Source: Pseudomonadota bacterium
GTDB taxonomy: Bacteria; Pseudomonadota; Gammaproteobacteria; Burkholderiales; Chitinibacteraceae
Direction: 5' to 3'
Assembly (NCBI GenBank): GCA_018261735.1
Contig: JAGTRM010000016.1
Location: 16,904 to 80,903 of the forward strand
Length of the DNA stretch: 64,000 nucleotides
The notes beneath the pieces were generated by a model that saw nothing but the letters and a program-made list of their open reading frames with translations, searched no databases and was not told the origin of the DNA. The position numbers and the translations under genes are program-made. Below, piece by piece: positions 8,471 through 18,151 of the stretch (within the stretch, counting starts at the first letter, position 1; every line of letters starts with the position of its first letter).

Positions 8471-10693
8471 TTAACCGCCAATATTGGCAAGTTCGTCAAA
8501 AGCCTGTTGGGCAATCTGGATCAGCTTGCTCGCTGCGGTATACGCCTGCTGGTAGCGCAGCAGATTGGCCGCTTCTTCATCCAGATTGACGCCCGAGACC
8601 GAATCACGCGCGGTCTCCGCCTGCGACAGCATGCTGGCCTGGGCTTCCGCCATGATGTTGACTTCGTTGGTCTTGGTGCCCACCGCTGCCACCATCTGGC
8701 CATAGGTTTGCTCGAAGGTGGCCGTGTTTCCGGACATCAGTTTGGTGGTCTGCAGCGCGGCCATCTTCTGTGCATTGCTGCCATCTTCCGTGCCGGACAG
8801 GTTCGGCGTCACCACGAACTGGTCGCCAGTGGCGGGCTGCCCGCTCACTTTCAAGCTCCAGCCGTTGTAGCTGATGGGCGTACCGCTGGTAAACGTTTGA
8901 TTCGCCGGGGCAATGGCCGTCGGCGGCGTTACGTTCAAATCATAAAGCGTGTAATGCGTTGCGTCGGTGAACTGGATGCCGACCGGGTTTTGCAATGCCG
9001 GGTTCGACGCCGCACTGGTCGTCACCGAAGAAGGCGAATCCACCTGCAAGGATTCAATTTTCCCGGTACCGGTATTGGTCGACTTGACCAGAGCACCACT
9101 CAGCGGGTCGAAATTCTTGGTTTCAGCCCGCATCGGTGCCGCCGCCGCCAGCTGGCGCGAATCGCTGATGCGCACGCTCATGGAATCAATAAATCCCTGA
9201 TAGGGCTTGATGGTGAAACGATCGCCGGCTTGCATCGCGCCGCCGGTCAGATCCAGCGTTACGCCATCCACGGTGACCGGCATCGTGGACGAAGTGGTTT
9301 TGTTGCCATCCGAGAGGCGGGTCAGCACATAATTGCTGCCGTCATAGCCCAATTCATAGTTGCTGGCCTGCAACTGGCTTACATCGCTGATATAGCCATC
9401 CAGGCTGGCGGTGCCGCCATTGAGTGAATTGGGCGCGATATAACCGACATCGGGCGGGAACGACCAGCTGGTGCTTGCCGCGCCAGCCGGCGCACCTGCG
9501 GTCGTTTGCAGCGTGACACCCATGGCGGTATAGCCGGCAGTCATTTGCGCCGCTGTAATGGTCTGGCTGCTCTTGTCCGAAAGCCGCGTCAGCACATAAT
9601 CGGTACCGTTGTAGGCCAGGCTGAAATCACTGGTCGGGACCGTGCTGCCGGAGGAAGAAATACTGATGGTAGCGCCATTCAGCGCAACATCCAGGCTGCC
9701 CTGTCGGTTGTAGGAAAACAGGTCTTCACCCATTTTGCCGTTGAGATCGAGCCCGGCGCGTTGCTGGGCATTGAGCATCTGGGTCAAGCCGAGCGCGACC
9801 TGCCCCAGGTTGTTCTGCGCCAGATCCAGCGAGCCGGTGCGAAAATCCAGCAAGCCACCGAGCGTTCCGCCAGCCAGCGAGTTTTCCGGCAGATAGACCG
9901 TCGAGCCGTTCTGCTGATAGGCCACCGTGACACTTTGCGGATCGGCCGGCGAAGCCACCGCCGCCAGGGAAAAAATGGCCCCGCCAACCACCAGGTTCTG
10001 GCCGGTACCGATAAACACGTTGAGGCTGCCGTCGCTTTGCTCGAAAGTGGTGGCCTTCACCAGCGTGTTGAGCTCTTTCACGATCTGGTCGCGCTGATCA
10101 AGCAAATCGTTGGGTGTCTGGCCGCTACCGCTATTCATCACGACCTGCTGGTTGAGATCGGCAATCTGCTTGGCATAGGAATTGATGCTGGCCACGGCAT
10201 CAGTGATTTCGCCGTTGAGCGCATCGCGCTGGTCCGCCAATTGCTGATTGACCGAATCAAAACGATTGATCAGGGTCTGCGCGGAAGACAACATGGCTTG
10301 CCGCGCCGGCAGGTTGGACGGATTGGTCGCCACGTTCTGCACGGCGGAAAAATAATCTTCGATCGCCGGGGACACGCCGGCGCTGCTATCGGCAACGAGG
10401 TTGTCGATTTGCTTGATATGGCTCAGATAGCTGTCGTAATAGCTGGTCTTGGCCTGCGTGGTTTGCACCTGCTTGTTCAGGAACTGGTCATAGCTGCGCG
10501 AGATGGTGGTGACCTGCACTCCCATGCCGACAAAGCCGCTGCCGGTCACGGCGGGGTACTGCGCGCTTTGCTGGATGGTCTGACGGGAATAGCCGGCCGT
10601 ATTGACGTTGGCAATATTATGGCCAGCGGTGGACAAGCCCAGATTGGCGGCTTTGAGGCCGGTGAGGCCAATCGAGAATACGGATGATCCCAT
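8471..10693 (-). CDS. flgK: Flagellar hook-associated protein 1, long variant
   Basis: A 740-residue FlgK. The N-terminal motif GLSTAGHNIANVNTAGYSRQ and the C-terminal SGVNLDEEAANLLRYQQAY block define the family. It is clearly longer than the enterobacterial protein (about 550 residues) because the surface-exposed middle is expanded. Two copies of a Y-(N/D)-G-x-x-YVLTRLSD segment occur about 90 residues apart (near residues 356 and 447), and two GD-(R/Q)-F segments follow, so the insert looks like tandemly duplicated surface domains. The protein joins hook to filament. The start ATG at 10693 is 30 bp after the flgJ stop. Confidence 0.96.
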   Translation of the reverse strand: MGSSVFSIGLTGLKAANLGLSTAGHNIANVNTAGYSRQTIQQSAQYPAVTGSGFVGMGVQVTTISRSYDQFLNKQVQTTQAKTSYYDSYLSHIKQIDNLVADSSAGVSPAIEDYFSAVQNVATNPSNLPARQAMLSSAQTLINRFDSVNQQLADQRDALNGEITDAVASINSYAKQIADLNQQVVMNSGSGQTPNDLLDQRDQIVKELNTLVKATTFEQSDGSLNVFIGTGQNLVVGGAIFSLAAVASPADPQSVTVAYQQNGSTVYLPENSLAGGTLGGLLDFRTGSLDLAQNNLGQVALGLTQMLNAQQRAGLDLNGKMGEDLFSYNRQGSLDVALNGATISISSSGSTVPTSDFSLAYNGTDYVLTRLSDKSSQTITAAQMTAGYTAMGVTLQTTAGAPAGAASTSWSFPPDVGYIAPNSLNGGTASLDGYISDVSQLQASNYELGYDGSNYVLTRLSDGNKTTSSTMPVTVDGVTLDLTGGAMQAGDRFTIKPYQGFIDSMSVRISDSRQLAAAAPMRAETKNFDPLSGALVKSTNTGTGKIESLQVDSPSSVTTSAASNPALQNPVGIQFTDATHYTLYDLNVTPPTAIAPANQTFTSGTPISYNGWSLKVSGQPATGDQFVVTPNLSGTEDGSNAQKMAALQTTKLMSGNTATFEQTYGQMVAAVGTKTNEVNIMAEAQASMLSQAETARDSVSGVNLDEEAANLLRYQQAYTAASKLIQIAQQAFDELANIGG

Positions 10694-10723
10694 GGTGGTG
10701 CTCCTTCGCTTTCTTTATCGGCC

Positions 10724-11638
10724 TCAGGCGGTTTTGCTTGAGCCGGACTGATGGGCGGCGAGACGGGTGGAGACACTGTCCGCCACCCGGGCAATCTTGT
10801 TGGCGTAATGCGGGTCGGTCGCATAACCGCCCGCCTGCAGCGCCTTGCCGAAGCTGGCGCTGTCCGAGCCCAATCCCAGTGCATCGCCGAAACGGCGCTT
10901 GAGCAGGCTGGCGTAATCCCCGAACGCGTCGGAATACGAAGCATAGACGCGGAATTTTTCCACCCGCTTTTGCATCTTGCCGTCAACGAACTCGGTGGTC
11001 GGCACATCCACGGTCTTGCCAGTCCAATCCTTGCCGGCCTTGATGCCGAACAGGTTATGGCTATCGCTGCCGTCGGCAGCCTTGATCGATTTTTTGCCCC
11101 AACCGGATTCGAGCGCGGCATGCGCCAGCACCAGCTTGGGCGAAAGACCCAGCCCCTTGGCCGCCACCTCTGCGGCGCCGGCCAGCTTGCCGAGAAAATC
11201 CTCGGCAGCCCCCGCCGTGGAGGCGGCAGGTTTTGCCGCCGGCGTTACGCTTGTTGCCGCATTGACCGCCTCCGGCAAGACTGCGGTCTTGCGCACGGGC
11301 GGCCGGGTCAAGAGCGAGGGATCGCGCTGCACGCTGATCTGGCGCACGATGGCATCGGCCAGGCCCAGCCCGCCTTTCACGGTCGTCAACTGGGCAAATT
11401 GCTGATCCTGCATCGAGCGGAACATGCCCATGGCGCTGCTGCTTTCCTCGCCCAAGCCTTGATTGGCCTGGCGCATCGATTTGAGCATCTGCTGCAGGAA
11501 CAAGGCTTCGAACTGCTTGGCGACCGCGCGCGCGCCGGCTTCGGCATCGTTCCTGGCGGTGCGCCGCAAGGACTGCAAGCCTTGCGGATCAAGCGCCAGT
11601 GTTTGCGCGGCAAAGGATGATTGCGAGGAAATGGCCAT
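10724..11638 (-). CDS. flgJ: Flagellar rod assembly protein with peptidoglycan hydrolase domain
   Basis: A 304-residue bifunctional FlgJ. Residues about 1-100 form the rod-binding domain (AKQFEALFLQQMLKSMRQAN is typical). After a Pro/Ala-rich linker, the C-terminal half is a glucosaminidase-type domain with the catalytic Glu in AHAALESGWGKK and the following HNLFGIKAG block. It acts in the periplasm, opening peptidoglycan so that the rod can pass. It lies between flgI and flgK; the 140 bp gap to flgI holds the hairpin at 11715-11740. Confidence 0.96.
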   Translation of the reverse strand: MAISSQSSFAAQTLALDPQGLQSLRRTARNDAEAGARAVAKQFEALFLQQMLKSMRQANQGLGEESSSAMGMFRSMQDQQFAQLTTVKGGLGLADAIVRQISVQRDPSLLTRPPVRKTAVLPEAVNAATSVTPAAKPAASTAGAAEDFLGKLAGAAEVAAKGLGLSPKLVLAHAALESGWGKKSIKAADGSDSHNLFGIKAGKDWTGKTVDVPTTEFVDGKMQKRVEKFRVYASYSDAFGDYASLLKRRFGDALGLGSDSASFGKALQAGGYATDPHYANKIARVADSVSTRLAAHQSGSSKTA

Positions 11639-11714
11639 CGGCTCTCAGGGTCAATCAAAGGTTTGGCTGGATATAAAGCAAGGAGCATGCCGACAGGGAA
11701 GCGGCCCAATGAAT

Positions 11715-11740
11715 TCGGCCCTGAACGATGTCAGGGCCGA
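11715..11740 (-). other. Hairpin between flgI and flgJ
   Basis: A perfect 10 bp stem (TCGGCCCTGA / TCAGGGCCGA) with loop ACGATG stands alone in the largest gap of the operon. No T-tract follows on either strand, so it is more likely an mRNA processing or stability element, or an attenuator, than a classical terminator. Confidence 0.55.
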
Positions 11741-11778
11741 TCGCGGATAAACTCTGTTGAAGCCGGGTTCTGTTGACG

Positions 11779-12870
11779 CTAGATGATTTCCAGCTCCGCC
11801 TTCAGGCTGCCGGCCGCCTTCATGGCCTGGAGTATGGCCAGCAAGTCCTGCGGCGTGGCGCCCACGGCATTGAGGGCGCGCACGACATCGCGCAGCGACG
11901 TGGCCTTGGGCAGGCGCACGATCGGCCCCTTGTCGGCCTGGATCATGATTTCGCTGTTCTGGACCGCACGGGTTCTACCCCCGCTCAGGGGCGCGGGCTG
12001 GGAGACGGCGTTCTCGGTGGAGATGGTCACCGTCAGGTTGCCGTGAGCCACCGCACACGCATCGACCGTCACACCCTGGTTCATCACCACCGAGCCGGTG
12101 CGGGCGTTGATGATCACCTTGGGCGAGACTTGCGCCGGCGTCACGTCGAGATTTTCCAGCCCGGCGAGAAAGGCCACGCGCTGATTGGAATCCTGCGGTG
12201 CCCGGACCTGGATCACCCGGCCATCCAGTGCGGCAGCAATCGAGCCGAACCGGCTGTTGATCGCATCAACCACGCGGTTGGCCGTAGTGAAATCGGTGCT
12301 GAGCAGCTCCAGCTGGACGAATTCGCCACTGCCAAGCTGGGTCTGCACCGCGCGTTCCACGGTCGCACCGCCCGGAATACGGCCGGTGGCCAGCTGGTTG
12401 ATCGTGGTACTCGATCCGCCCGCCGAGGCGCCGGCGCCGGCGACAACGATATTGCCCTGCGCCATGGCGTAAATCTGGCCGTCGGCGCCTTTCAACGGCG
12501 ACATCAAGAGCGTGCCGCCGCGCAGCGATTTGGCATTGCCGATCGAGGAAATGGTGACATCGATCGGCTGGCCGGGCCGAGCAAAGGCCGGCAGATTGGC
12601 CGTCACCGTCACGGCGGCGACATTCTTGAGCTGCAGATTACCGCCCGTGGGCACCTGCACACCCATGTTGGTCAGCATATTGACCACGGATTGCACGGTA
12701 AACGGCGTTTGCGTGGTCTGGTCACCACTGCCATCCAGACCCACAACCAGGCCATAACCCACCAGCTGGTTGTTGCGCACCCCGCCAAAGCTGGCGAGCT
12801 CCTTGAGCTTTTCCGCCCCGGCGGAAGCCGCCAGCAACAGCAGGCATAGCGAGACAAACAAGCGGCGCAT
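11779..12870 (-). CDS. flgI: Flagellar P-ring protein
   Basis: A 363-residue FlgI with a cleavable signal peptide (MRRLFVSLCLLLLAASAGA) followed by EKLKELASFGGVRNNQLVGY, the invariant family start. The start at 12870 was preferred over the in-frame ATG at 12888 because a GAGGAG site lies directly before it. The protein forms the P-ring around the rod in the peptidoglycan layer together with the L-ring FlgH encoded just upstream. Length is normal. Confidence 0.96.
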   Translation of the reverse strand: MRRLFVSLCLLLLAASAGAEKLKELASFGGVRNNQLVGYGLVVGLDGSGDQTTQTPFTVQSVVNMLTNMGVQVPTGGNLQLKNVAAVTVTANLPAFARPGQPIDVTISSIGNAKSLRGGTLLMSPLKGADGQIYAMAQGNIVVAGAGASAGGSSTTINQLATGRIPGGATVERAVQTQLGSGEFVQLELLSTDFTTANRVVDAINSRFGSIAAALDGRVIQVRAPQDSNQRVAFLAGLENLDVTPAQVSPKVIINARTGSVVMNQGVTVDACAVAHGNLTVTISTENAVSQPAPLSGGRTRAVQNSEIMIQADKGPIVRLPKATSLRDVVRALNAVGATPQDLLAILQAMKAAGSLKAELEII

Positions 12871-12884
12871 GACGTATCTCCTCA

Positions 12885-13547
12885 TCACAGCGGCAGGACG
12901 GACAGGAAGAAGCGCGCCAGCCAGGCCATGGAAAGGGAATCGGCAATCACCCCCTCGCCCACCTGCTCGATCCGTGCATCCGCCACCTTGGTGGAAGAAA
13001 TGGTATTCCCTGCCTTGATCTCGCGCGGATTGACCACGCCCGTCATGCGCAGGTTGTTGATTTCGCCGTTGACATTGACCCGCTTTTCACCGCCGATCAT
13101 CAAGTTGCCATTGGGCAACACATCGACCACCGTGACTGCCAGCGTACCGGTAAAGGTATTGCTGTTGCTGGTCTCGCCCTTGCCGGCAGAGGTATTGCTG
13201 CCCGAGGCGGAGATGGATCCGGTCAGGAGTTTTTCGAGCGCACCGGACAGGTAAGGCATGGAACCGCTGCCGCTCATGCTGACGTCACTGGTACGGCTGG
13301 TGCCGGTATTGGACTTGTTGCTCGCCGACAGTTTCTCTTCAATGACGATCACCAGCGTATCACCTACGTTGCGGGCAACAGGCTCTTCGAACAGGTAGCG
13401 TGCCGAACCCGACTGGAAGATCGCGCCATTGTTCGACTGCATTGCCGGCAGCGGCTGCGGCTTGGCCGTGGTCGGCTGGGTCACCACGGTAGGGGCCACG
13501 CAAGCCCCGAGCAACAGGGACAACACGGCAGGTACGAGACGTTTCAT
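12885..13547 (-). CDS. flgH: Flagellar L-ring lipoprotein
   Basis: A 220-residue protein starting MKRLVPAVLSLLLGACVAPT. The lipobox LGAC marks it as an outer-membrane lipoprotein. Family blocks are SARYLFEEPVARNVGDTLVI, IEEKLSASNKSNT and the C-terminal VVNPREIKAGNTISSTKVAD. It forms the L-ring of the basal body with FlgI. An alternative ATG four codons upstream (13559) is possible; 13547 is preferred because it leaves a normal-length signal peptide. It lies 14 bp before flgI. Confidence 0.95.
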   Translation of the reverse strand: MKRLVPAVLSLLLGACVAPTVVTQPTTAKPQPLPAMQSNNGAIFQSGSARYLFEEPVARNVGDTLVIVIEEKLSASNKSNTGTSRTSDVSMSGSGSMPYLSGALEKLLTGSISASGSNTSAGKGETSNSNTFTGTLAVTVVDVLPNGNLMIGGEKRVNVNGEINNLRMTGVVNPREIKAGNTISSTKVADARIEQVGEGVIADSLSMAWLARFFLSVLPL

Positions 13548-13567
13548 GGCATCACCCATTTTCTTGA

Positions 13568-14353
13568 TTACAGCGAGGACAACTTCTGCAGCATCTGGTC
13601 TGACGTGGTAATGGCCCGCGAGTTGATCTCGAAAGCCCGTTGCGCCTGGATCATGTTGATCAGTTCTTCGGTCACGTTGACATTGGACGTTTCGACAAAG
13701 CCCTGGTTGATCGCGCCCAGGCCGTTGGTGCCCGGGGTGCCCACGGTCGGGGCGCCGGAGGCGGCCGTTTCCAGCAGCAGGTTTCCGCCGATCGAGGACA
13801 AGCCCGGCGGGTTGATGAACGTGGCCAGCTGGATCGTACCCAGCGTCGTCGGTGCGGCGGCATTGTTGTTGACGATGGCCGTCACCGTGCCATCGCTCCC
13901 CACCGTCACCTTGGTCGTACCCGTCGGCACCTGCAGCGCGGGCTGCAGGGCATTGCCGCTGGCGGTGACCACATTGCCCTGGTTATCCACCTGGAACGAG
14001 CCATCGCGCGTATAGGCCGTGCTGCCGTCGGGCAAGGCCACCTGGAAAAAGCCTTCGCCCTGGATGGCCAGATCGAGCGGGCCATCGGTCGATTGCAAGT
14101 TGCCCTGGCCAAAGTTCTTGACCGTCGCCACCGTGCGCACGCCGGTACCCAGCTGCAAGCCGGTAGGCAATTGCGTCTGCTGCGAAGTCGATCCGCCCGG
14201 CTGGCGCAGGTTCTGGTAAAGCAGGTCTTCGAATACCGCACGTTCGCGCTTGAAGCCGTTGGTGCTGACGTTGGCCAGATTGTGGGACGTCACGTCCACA
14301 TTCATCTGCATGGCATCCATGCCGGTCTTGGAAATCCAGAGCGAACGCATCAT
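13568..14353 (-). CDS. flgG: Flagellar distal rod protein
   Basis: A 261-residue FlgG with [20 protein letters not shown] at the N-terminus, the [11 protein letters not shown] rod/hook motif, and the terminal [16 protein letters not shown] block that closes the D0 helix. It forms the distal rod of the basal body. Length matches E. coli FlgG (260). It lies between flgF (16 bp) and flgH. Confidence 0.97.
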   Translation of the reverse strand: MMRSLWISKTGMDAMQMNVDVTSHNLANVSTNGFKRERAVFEDLLYQNLRQPGGSTSQQTQLPTGLQLGTGVRTVATVKNFGQGNLQSTDGPLDLAIQGEGFFQVALPDGSTAYTRDGSFQVDNQGNVVTASGNALQPALQVPTGTTKVTVGSDGTVTAIVNNNAAAPTTLGTIQLATFINPPGLSSIGGNLLLETAASGAPTVGTPGTNGLGAINQGFVETSNVNVTEELINMIQAQRAFEINSRAITTSDQMLQKLSSL

Positions 14354-14369
14354 GGTTCGTTAATCCTTA

Positions 14370-15110
14370 TCAGCCGTTAAGCGAGAGTATCTGTGTTGCC
14401 GAGCGCGAATTCTGGTCGGCGGTCTGCATCAATTTGATCTGCAAATCGTAATGGCGCTGGGTCGAGATCATGGCGACCAGCTCGTCCACGGTATTGACAT
14501 TGCTGCCCTCCACCGCGCCCGAAACCAGTTTCACATTCGCATCGACCGGGGCCGACTGGCCGCTGCGCAAGCGGAACAAGCCATCGCTGCCCTTTTCCAG
14601 CTCACCGGAAGGCGGGTTGACCAGCTTGATCTTGCCGATCTCGACCCGCTGGGACGGGTTATCCAGTGCAATCCCGCTGACCGTGCCGTCTTGCGCTACC
14701 GTCACCCGGGTGTTTTCCGGCACCGTGAGCGGGCCGCTTTCGCCCTGCAGGATCTGGCCGCTGCTGTTTTTCATCAGCCCGCTGGCATCGATCTTCAGCC
14801 CGCCATTGCGCGTATAGGCTTCGCCGCTGGCGGTCTGTACCGCGATCCAGCCGGCATCGACGATTGCCACATCCAGATCGTTGCCGGTTTGCTGCAACGG
14901 ACCGGAACGCAGATCGGCACCGATGCTCTGCTCGACCACGAAGGCGCGTGTCGGCAAGCCCGAACCACCCACCACCGGCACGGCGCGAAATGCCGCCAGC
15001 TCGGCGCGAAAACCGGTCGTGGTGGCATTGGCCAAGTTGTGCGATACCGTGGCCTGGCGCAATTCGGCCTGCTTGGCACCGGTCATGGCCACGTAGAGAA
15101 GTCGATCCAT
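14370..15110 (-). CDS. flgF: Flagellar proximal rod protein FlgF
   Basis: A 246-residue member of the flagellar basal body rod family. It starts MDRLLYVAMTGAKQAELRQA and has the SHNLANATTTGFRAE motif and a C-terminal AMISTQRHYDLQIKLM block. It forms part of the proximal rod. The preceding gap to flgE carries an imperfect hairpin at 15128-15160. Confidence 0.96.
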   Translation of the reverse strand: MDRLLYVAMTGAKQAELRQATVSHNLANATTTGFRAELAAFRAVPVVGGSGLPTRAFVVEQSIGADLRSGPLQQTGNDLDVAIVDAGWIAVQTASGEAYTRNGGLKIDASGLMKNSSGQILQGESGPLTVPENTRVTVAQDGTVSGIALDNPSQRVEIGKIKLVNPPSGELEKGSDGLFRLRSGQSAPVDANVKLVSGAVEGSNVNTVDELVAMISTQRHYDLQIKLMQTADQNSRSATQILSLNG

Positions 15111-15127
15111 TTTTTTCCTGAGAGGGT

Positions 15128-15160
15128 TCCCGGGTTACGTCGCGCTGCGACTAACCGGGA
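15128..15160 (-). other. Imperfect hairpin between flgE and flgF
   Basis: TCCCGG..TTA..GTCGC pairs with GCGAC..TAACCGGGA with single-base bulges around a three-base loop. It lies in the 62 bp gap after flgE. It may protect the highly translated flgE message from 3' decay; no T-tract is present. Confidence 0.4.
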
Positions 15161-15172
15161 TTGGCCGCGTTA

Positions 15173-16540
15173 TCAACCCAGATTAACCAGCGTCTGCAGA
15201 ATGGTGTCCTGCGCCTTGATCGTCTGCGCGCTGGCCTGGTAGTTGCGCTGCGCGGTGATCAGGTTGACGAGCTCGGCCGTCATGTCGACGTTGGAATCTT
15301 CCACGGCGGCTGCAGTCAACAAGCCGGTGTTGCCGGAACCCGGCGCATTGGGGATCGCCGAGCCGGAACCAAAGGTATTCGTCCAGCGGTTATCGCCCAG
15401 CGATTGCAGGCCCTGCGGATTAGTGAAGGTATAGAGCGCGATACGTGCCACGTTGCGGGTTTGGCCGTTGGAGTAGCTACCCTGAACCACCCCTTCCTTG
15501 CTCACCGACATGCCTACCAGCGAGCCATCCGTGTAACCATCTTGCGTGACGGTATTGACGTTGTAATTGCTGCCATATTGCGTGGCAGTATTAAAGTACA
15601 TCTGGAAATCGAGCCCGTTCGAGCCATTGGCCAGCGCGGTGGAATTCACGCGGAACCAGCTCTGGCTCGTGGTTACCGGGTTGATGTTGGAGGTATAGCC
15701 GGTGTAGGCGCCGCTCGAATCAAACGTTAGCGTGCCGCGCAACATCACATCCTGACTGGTGCTCGAAGTCCCCAGCGTGCCATCGGGCAATACGGGCTGG
15801 CCATCGAGCGCGTAGTAGACCGACCAGGTATTGCTGGTCGCAGTCGGCGGCTGGGAGGTGGCCGGAACGCCTGCCGGCGCGGTATAGGCACCCTTCACGA
15901 AATACATGGTTTGCGTGTGCGGCGCGCCGAGCGAATCGTAAACCGTGGCCGAGGTGGAATAGTTGTAGGTGGCCGGATCCGCCATTGAAAAAGCGGCCGT
16001 TTTCAGGGTATCCGAGGAATTCAGGTTCAGGCCGATAGTCAGACCGGCCCCGGTCACGCCCGATCCGCCGGTTTCCTGGGCGCCGAAATTGGCGAACTGG
16101 ACCTTGATCGGCGTGACCGGACCGCTGGACGGCAGAAAATTCGTGGCATCATCTGCCTGCCAGCCTGTCAGATAACGGCCGTTATTGGTGACGATGTAAC
16201 CATCCTTATCCAGCTGGAACTGGCCATTGCGGGTGTAGCTGGTTGCCTGTGTAGTCGGGTCGTCATACAACTGGTAAAAACCATTACCGCTGATGGCAAG
16301 ATCAAGCGGGTTGCTGGTCGACGAGATATTGCCCTGGCCAAACTGCTGCGAAATGGTCGAAGTCTTGGCACCGATACCGGAGATTGTTGCGGCGGAACCA
16401 AACGTGGCCGCATAGATATCGCTGAATTCCGCCCGCGAGGACTTGAAACCCACCGTATTGACGTTGGCCACGTTATTGCCGATTACATCCAAGTTCTTGG
16501 CCGCTGCATTCAGACCGCTCAACCCTTGCTGAAAACCCAT
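15173..16540 (-). CDS. flgE: Flagellar hook protein
   Basis: A 455-residue FlgE. N-terminal MGFQQGLSGLNAAAKNLDVI and NNVANVNTVGFKSSRAEF are hallmarks of the hook. The middle variable domain has the Ser/Thr-rich composition of exported axial proteins, and the C-terminus ends NLITAQRNYQASAQTIKAQD. It polymerises into the hook after cap protein FlgD. It lies 57 bp downstream of flgD. Confidence 0.96.
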   Translation of the reverse strand: MGFQQGLSGLNAAAKNLDVIGNNVANVNTVGFKSSRAEFSDIYAATFGSAATISGIGAKTSTISQQFGQGNISSTSNPLDLAISGNGFYQLYDDPTTQATSYTRNGQFQLDKDGYIVTNNGRYLTGWQADDATNFLPSSGPVTPIKVQFANFGAQETGGSGVTGAGLTIGLNLNSSDTLKTAAFSMADPATYNYSTSATVYDSLGAPHTQTMYFVKGAYTAPAGVPATSQPPTATSNTWSVYYALDGQPVLPDGTLGTSSTSQDVMLRGTLTFDSSGAYTGYTSNINPVTTSQSWFRVNSTALANGSNGLDFQMYFNTATQYGSNYNVNTVTQDGYTDGSLVGMSVSKEGVVQGSYSNGQTRNVARIALYTFTNPQGLQSLGDNRWTNTFGSGSAIPNAPGSGNTGLLTAAAVEDSNVDMTAELVNLITAQRNYQASAQTIKAQDTILQTLVNLG

Positions 16541-16597
16541 TTTGCCGCTCCTTGTTCTTACCGCCAGCCCACGTGCAGCGGGTCAGCCGAATCCGAT

Positions 16598-17275
16598 TTA
16601 CCGAATCTGTGTTACCGACGAAAGATCAACCGTCGACTTGTCAGCCAGCACCAGCTGCGTGTTGCCGCTATTGAGCGCCACGCTGCCCACCTTTTGCCAG
16701 GTCAGGGTATCCAGCGCCACGGCGCTGCCGTCACTGGCCTTGCCGTAAGCGCGGACGGAATACGTGCCGCTCGGCGCCGTGGTTCCGTCAGTGAGCTTGC
16801 CATCCCAGGAGAATGTGGTATTCCCCGCTGTCGAAGGCTGGCTGAATTCTTGCTGGCTCACCACATTCCCTTTCGAATCCAGCACCTGCACCATGCCCCC
16901 CTGCAACCCCGAGGTGACATTGGCCTGGAAATCGACGGCACTGCCGCTGAAATCCATCTTGGTGCCCGTCGCCAGCACCGACTTGCCTATGATGCCGGCC
17001 GCCTGCAGCGCTTGCTGCGAGCTGAAGCTTGTCGCCATCGTCGTCATCGCATCGTTCAGCTTGGAGAGCTGGGTCACCATGTTGATCTGCGCCATCTGCG
17101 AAGTGGTCTCGGCGCTATCCACCGGATTCATCGGATCCTGGTTCTGCAGCTGGGTCACCAGGAGTTTCATGAAACGGTCCTGCTGCACGTCCATGTCGCT
17201 TTTGGTGGTCGTCGTTTTTTTGTTCAGCGCGGTATAGTCAAACCCGGTCTGCTGGGTGCCGGAAACAGTTGCCAT
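16598..17275 (-). CDS. flgD: Flagellar hook capping protein
   Basis: A 225-residue FlgD. The conserved N-terminal region contains FMKLLVTQLQNQDPMNPVDS and the MVTQLSKLND segment. The C-terminal Tudor/FlgD-Ig part has FSWDGKLTDGTTAPSGTYSV. It is the transient scaffold that caps the growing hook and is discarded later. Length is normal and a good ribosome binding site (GGAG) precedes the ATG. Confidence 0.96.
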   Translation of the reverse strand: MATVSGTQQTGFDYTALNKKTTTTKSDMDVQQDRFMKLLVTQLQNQDPMNPVDSAETTSQMAQINMVTQLSKLNDAMTTMATSFSSQQALQAAGIIGKSVLATGTKMDFSGSAVDFQANVTSGLQGGMVQVLDSKGNVVSQQEFSQPSTAGNTTFSWDGKLTDGTTAPSGTYSVRAYGKASDGSAVALDTLTWQKVGSVALNSGNTQLVLADKSTVDLSSVTQIR

Positions 17276-17287
17276 GTTCTATTCTCC

Positions 17288-17698
17288 TCAGGCTTGGCCT
17301 AGTGAAAGGGTGCGCATCAACAGGGTCTTGGCCGTATTCATGACTTCAACGTTGGTCTGGTAGGCGCGGGAGGCGGAAATCATGTTGGTCATTTCTTCCA
17401 CCGCATTGACATTGGGCATCGCCACGTAGCCGTTGGCATCAGCTAGCGGGTGGCGCGGATCGAACACCAGCTTGGCCGGCGATTGATCCTCGATCACACC
17501 GGCCACCTTCACGCCCAGCGCATTCTTGCCGGTGCCCACCGGAGCGGCCTGAAACACCACCTGCTTGGCCCGGTACGGCTGGCCGTTGGAACTCGTGACC
17601 GATTCGGCGTTGGCGAGGTTGGAGGCCACCGCGTTCAGCCGCGCCGACTGGGCATGCATGGCCGAACTGGAAATATCAAACACCCGGAACAAGGACAT
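17288..17698 (-). CDS. flgC: Flagellar proximal rod protein FlgC
   Basis: A 136-residue FlgC with [33 protein letters not shown] and the C-terminal [20 protein letters not shown] block, all typical. It is a proximal rod component of the basal body. The stop lies 12 bp before flgD. Confidence 0.97.
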   Translation of the reverse strand: MSLFRVFDISSSAMHAQSARLNAVASNLANAESVTSSNGQPYRAKQVVFQAAPVGTGKNALGVKVAGVIEDQSPAKLVFDPRHPLADANGYVAMPNVNAVEEMTNMISASRAYQTNVEVMNTAKTLLMRTLSLGQA

Positions 17699-17714
17699 CT
17701 TGGCCTACCCTCTC

Positions 17715-18122
17715 TCAGTTGCTTTTGATCGCTGCGCTCAAGGTTTCGATGCGCTTTTGCATAAAGGTCAACTCCGCCTGGTAGCGCAGGGCGTTGTCGG
17801 AGAACTCGACCATTTCCTTGTCCACATTGACCGTATTGCCGTCGATCGAGGATTGCGTCTCGCCCCGGTACAGCAGTGCTGAGGCGGGAAACACATCACT
17901 GGACGAGCCTGATTGCAGATGGCGGCTGTTGCTGGTGGTCAAAGGCTGGGAACTCTTGCCGGCCAATGCGGCGCTGAAAGCCGAACTGAAATCGACATCG
18001 CGCGCCTTGTAGCCCGGGGTATCGGCATTGGCGATATTGGCCGCGAGCAACTCCTGGCGCGCGGAGCGCAATTTGAGCGCGGTTTCCTGTACACGAAAGT
18101 AATCATCGATCCGGGCAAGCAT
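17715..18122 (-). CDS. flgB: Flagellar proximal rod protein FlgB
   Basis: A 135-residue FlgB starting MLARIDDYFRVQETALKLRS, with ELLAANIANADTPGYKARDV and the terminal MVEFSDNALRYQAELTFMQK block. It is the first gene of the flgB-L operon and a proximal rod subunit. A GGAG site precedes the ATG and a sigma-54 promoter match lies at 18152-18167. No flgA or flgM homologue was found next to it, unlike the usual enterobacterial layout. Confidence 0.97.
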   Translation of the reverse strand: MLARIDDYFRVQETALKLRSARQELLAANIANADTPGYKARDVDFSSAFSAALAGKSSQPLTTSNSRHLQSGSSSDVFPASALLYRGETQSSIDGNTVNVDKEMVEFSDNALRYQAELTFMQKRIETLSAAIKSN

Positions 18123-18151
18123 GGCAAATCTCCTGATGGCCGGGACCTACC

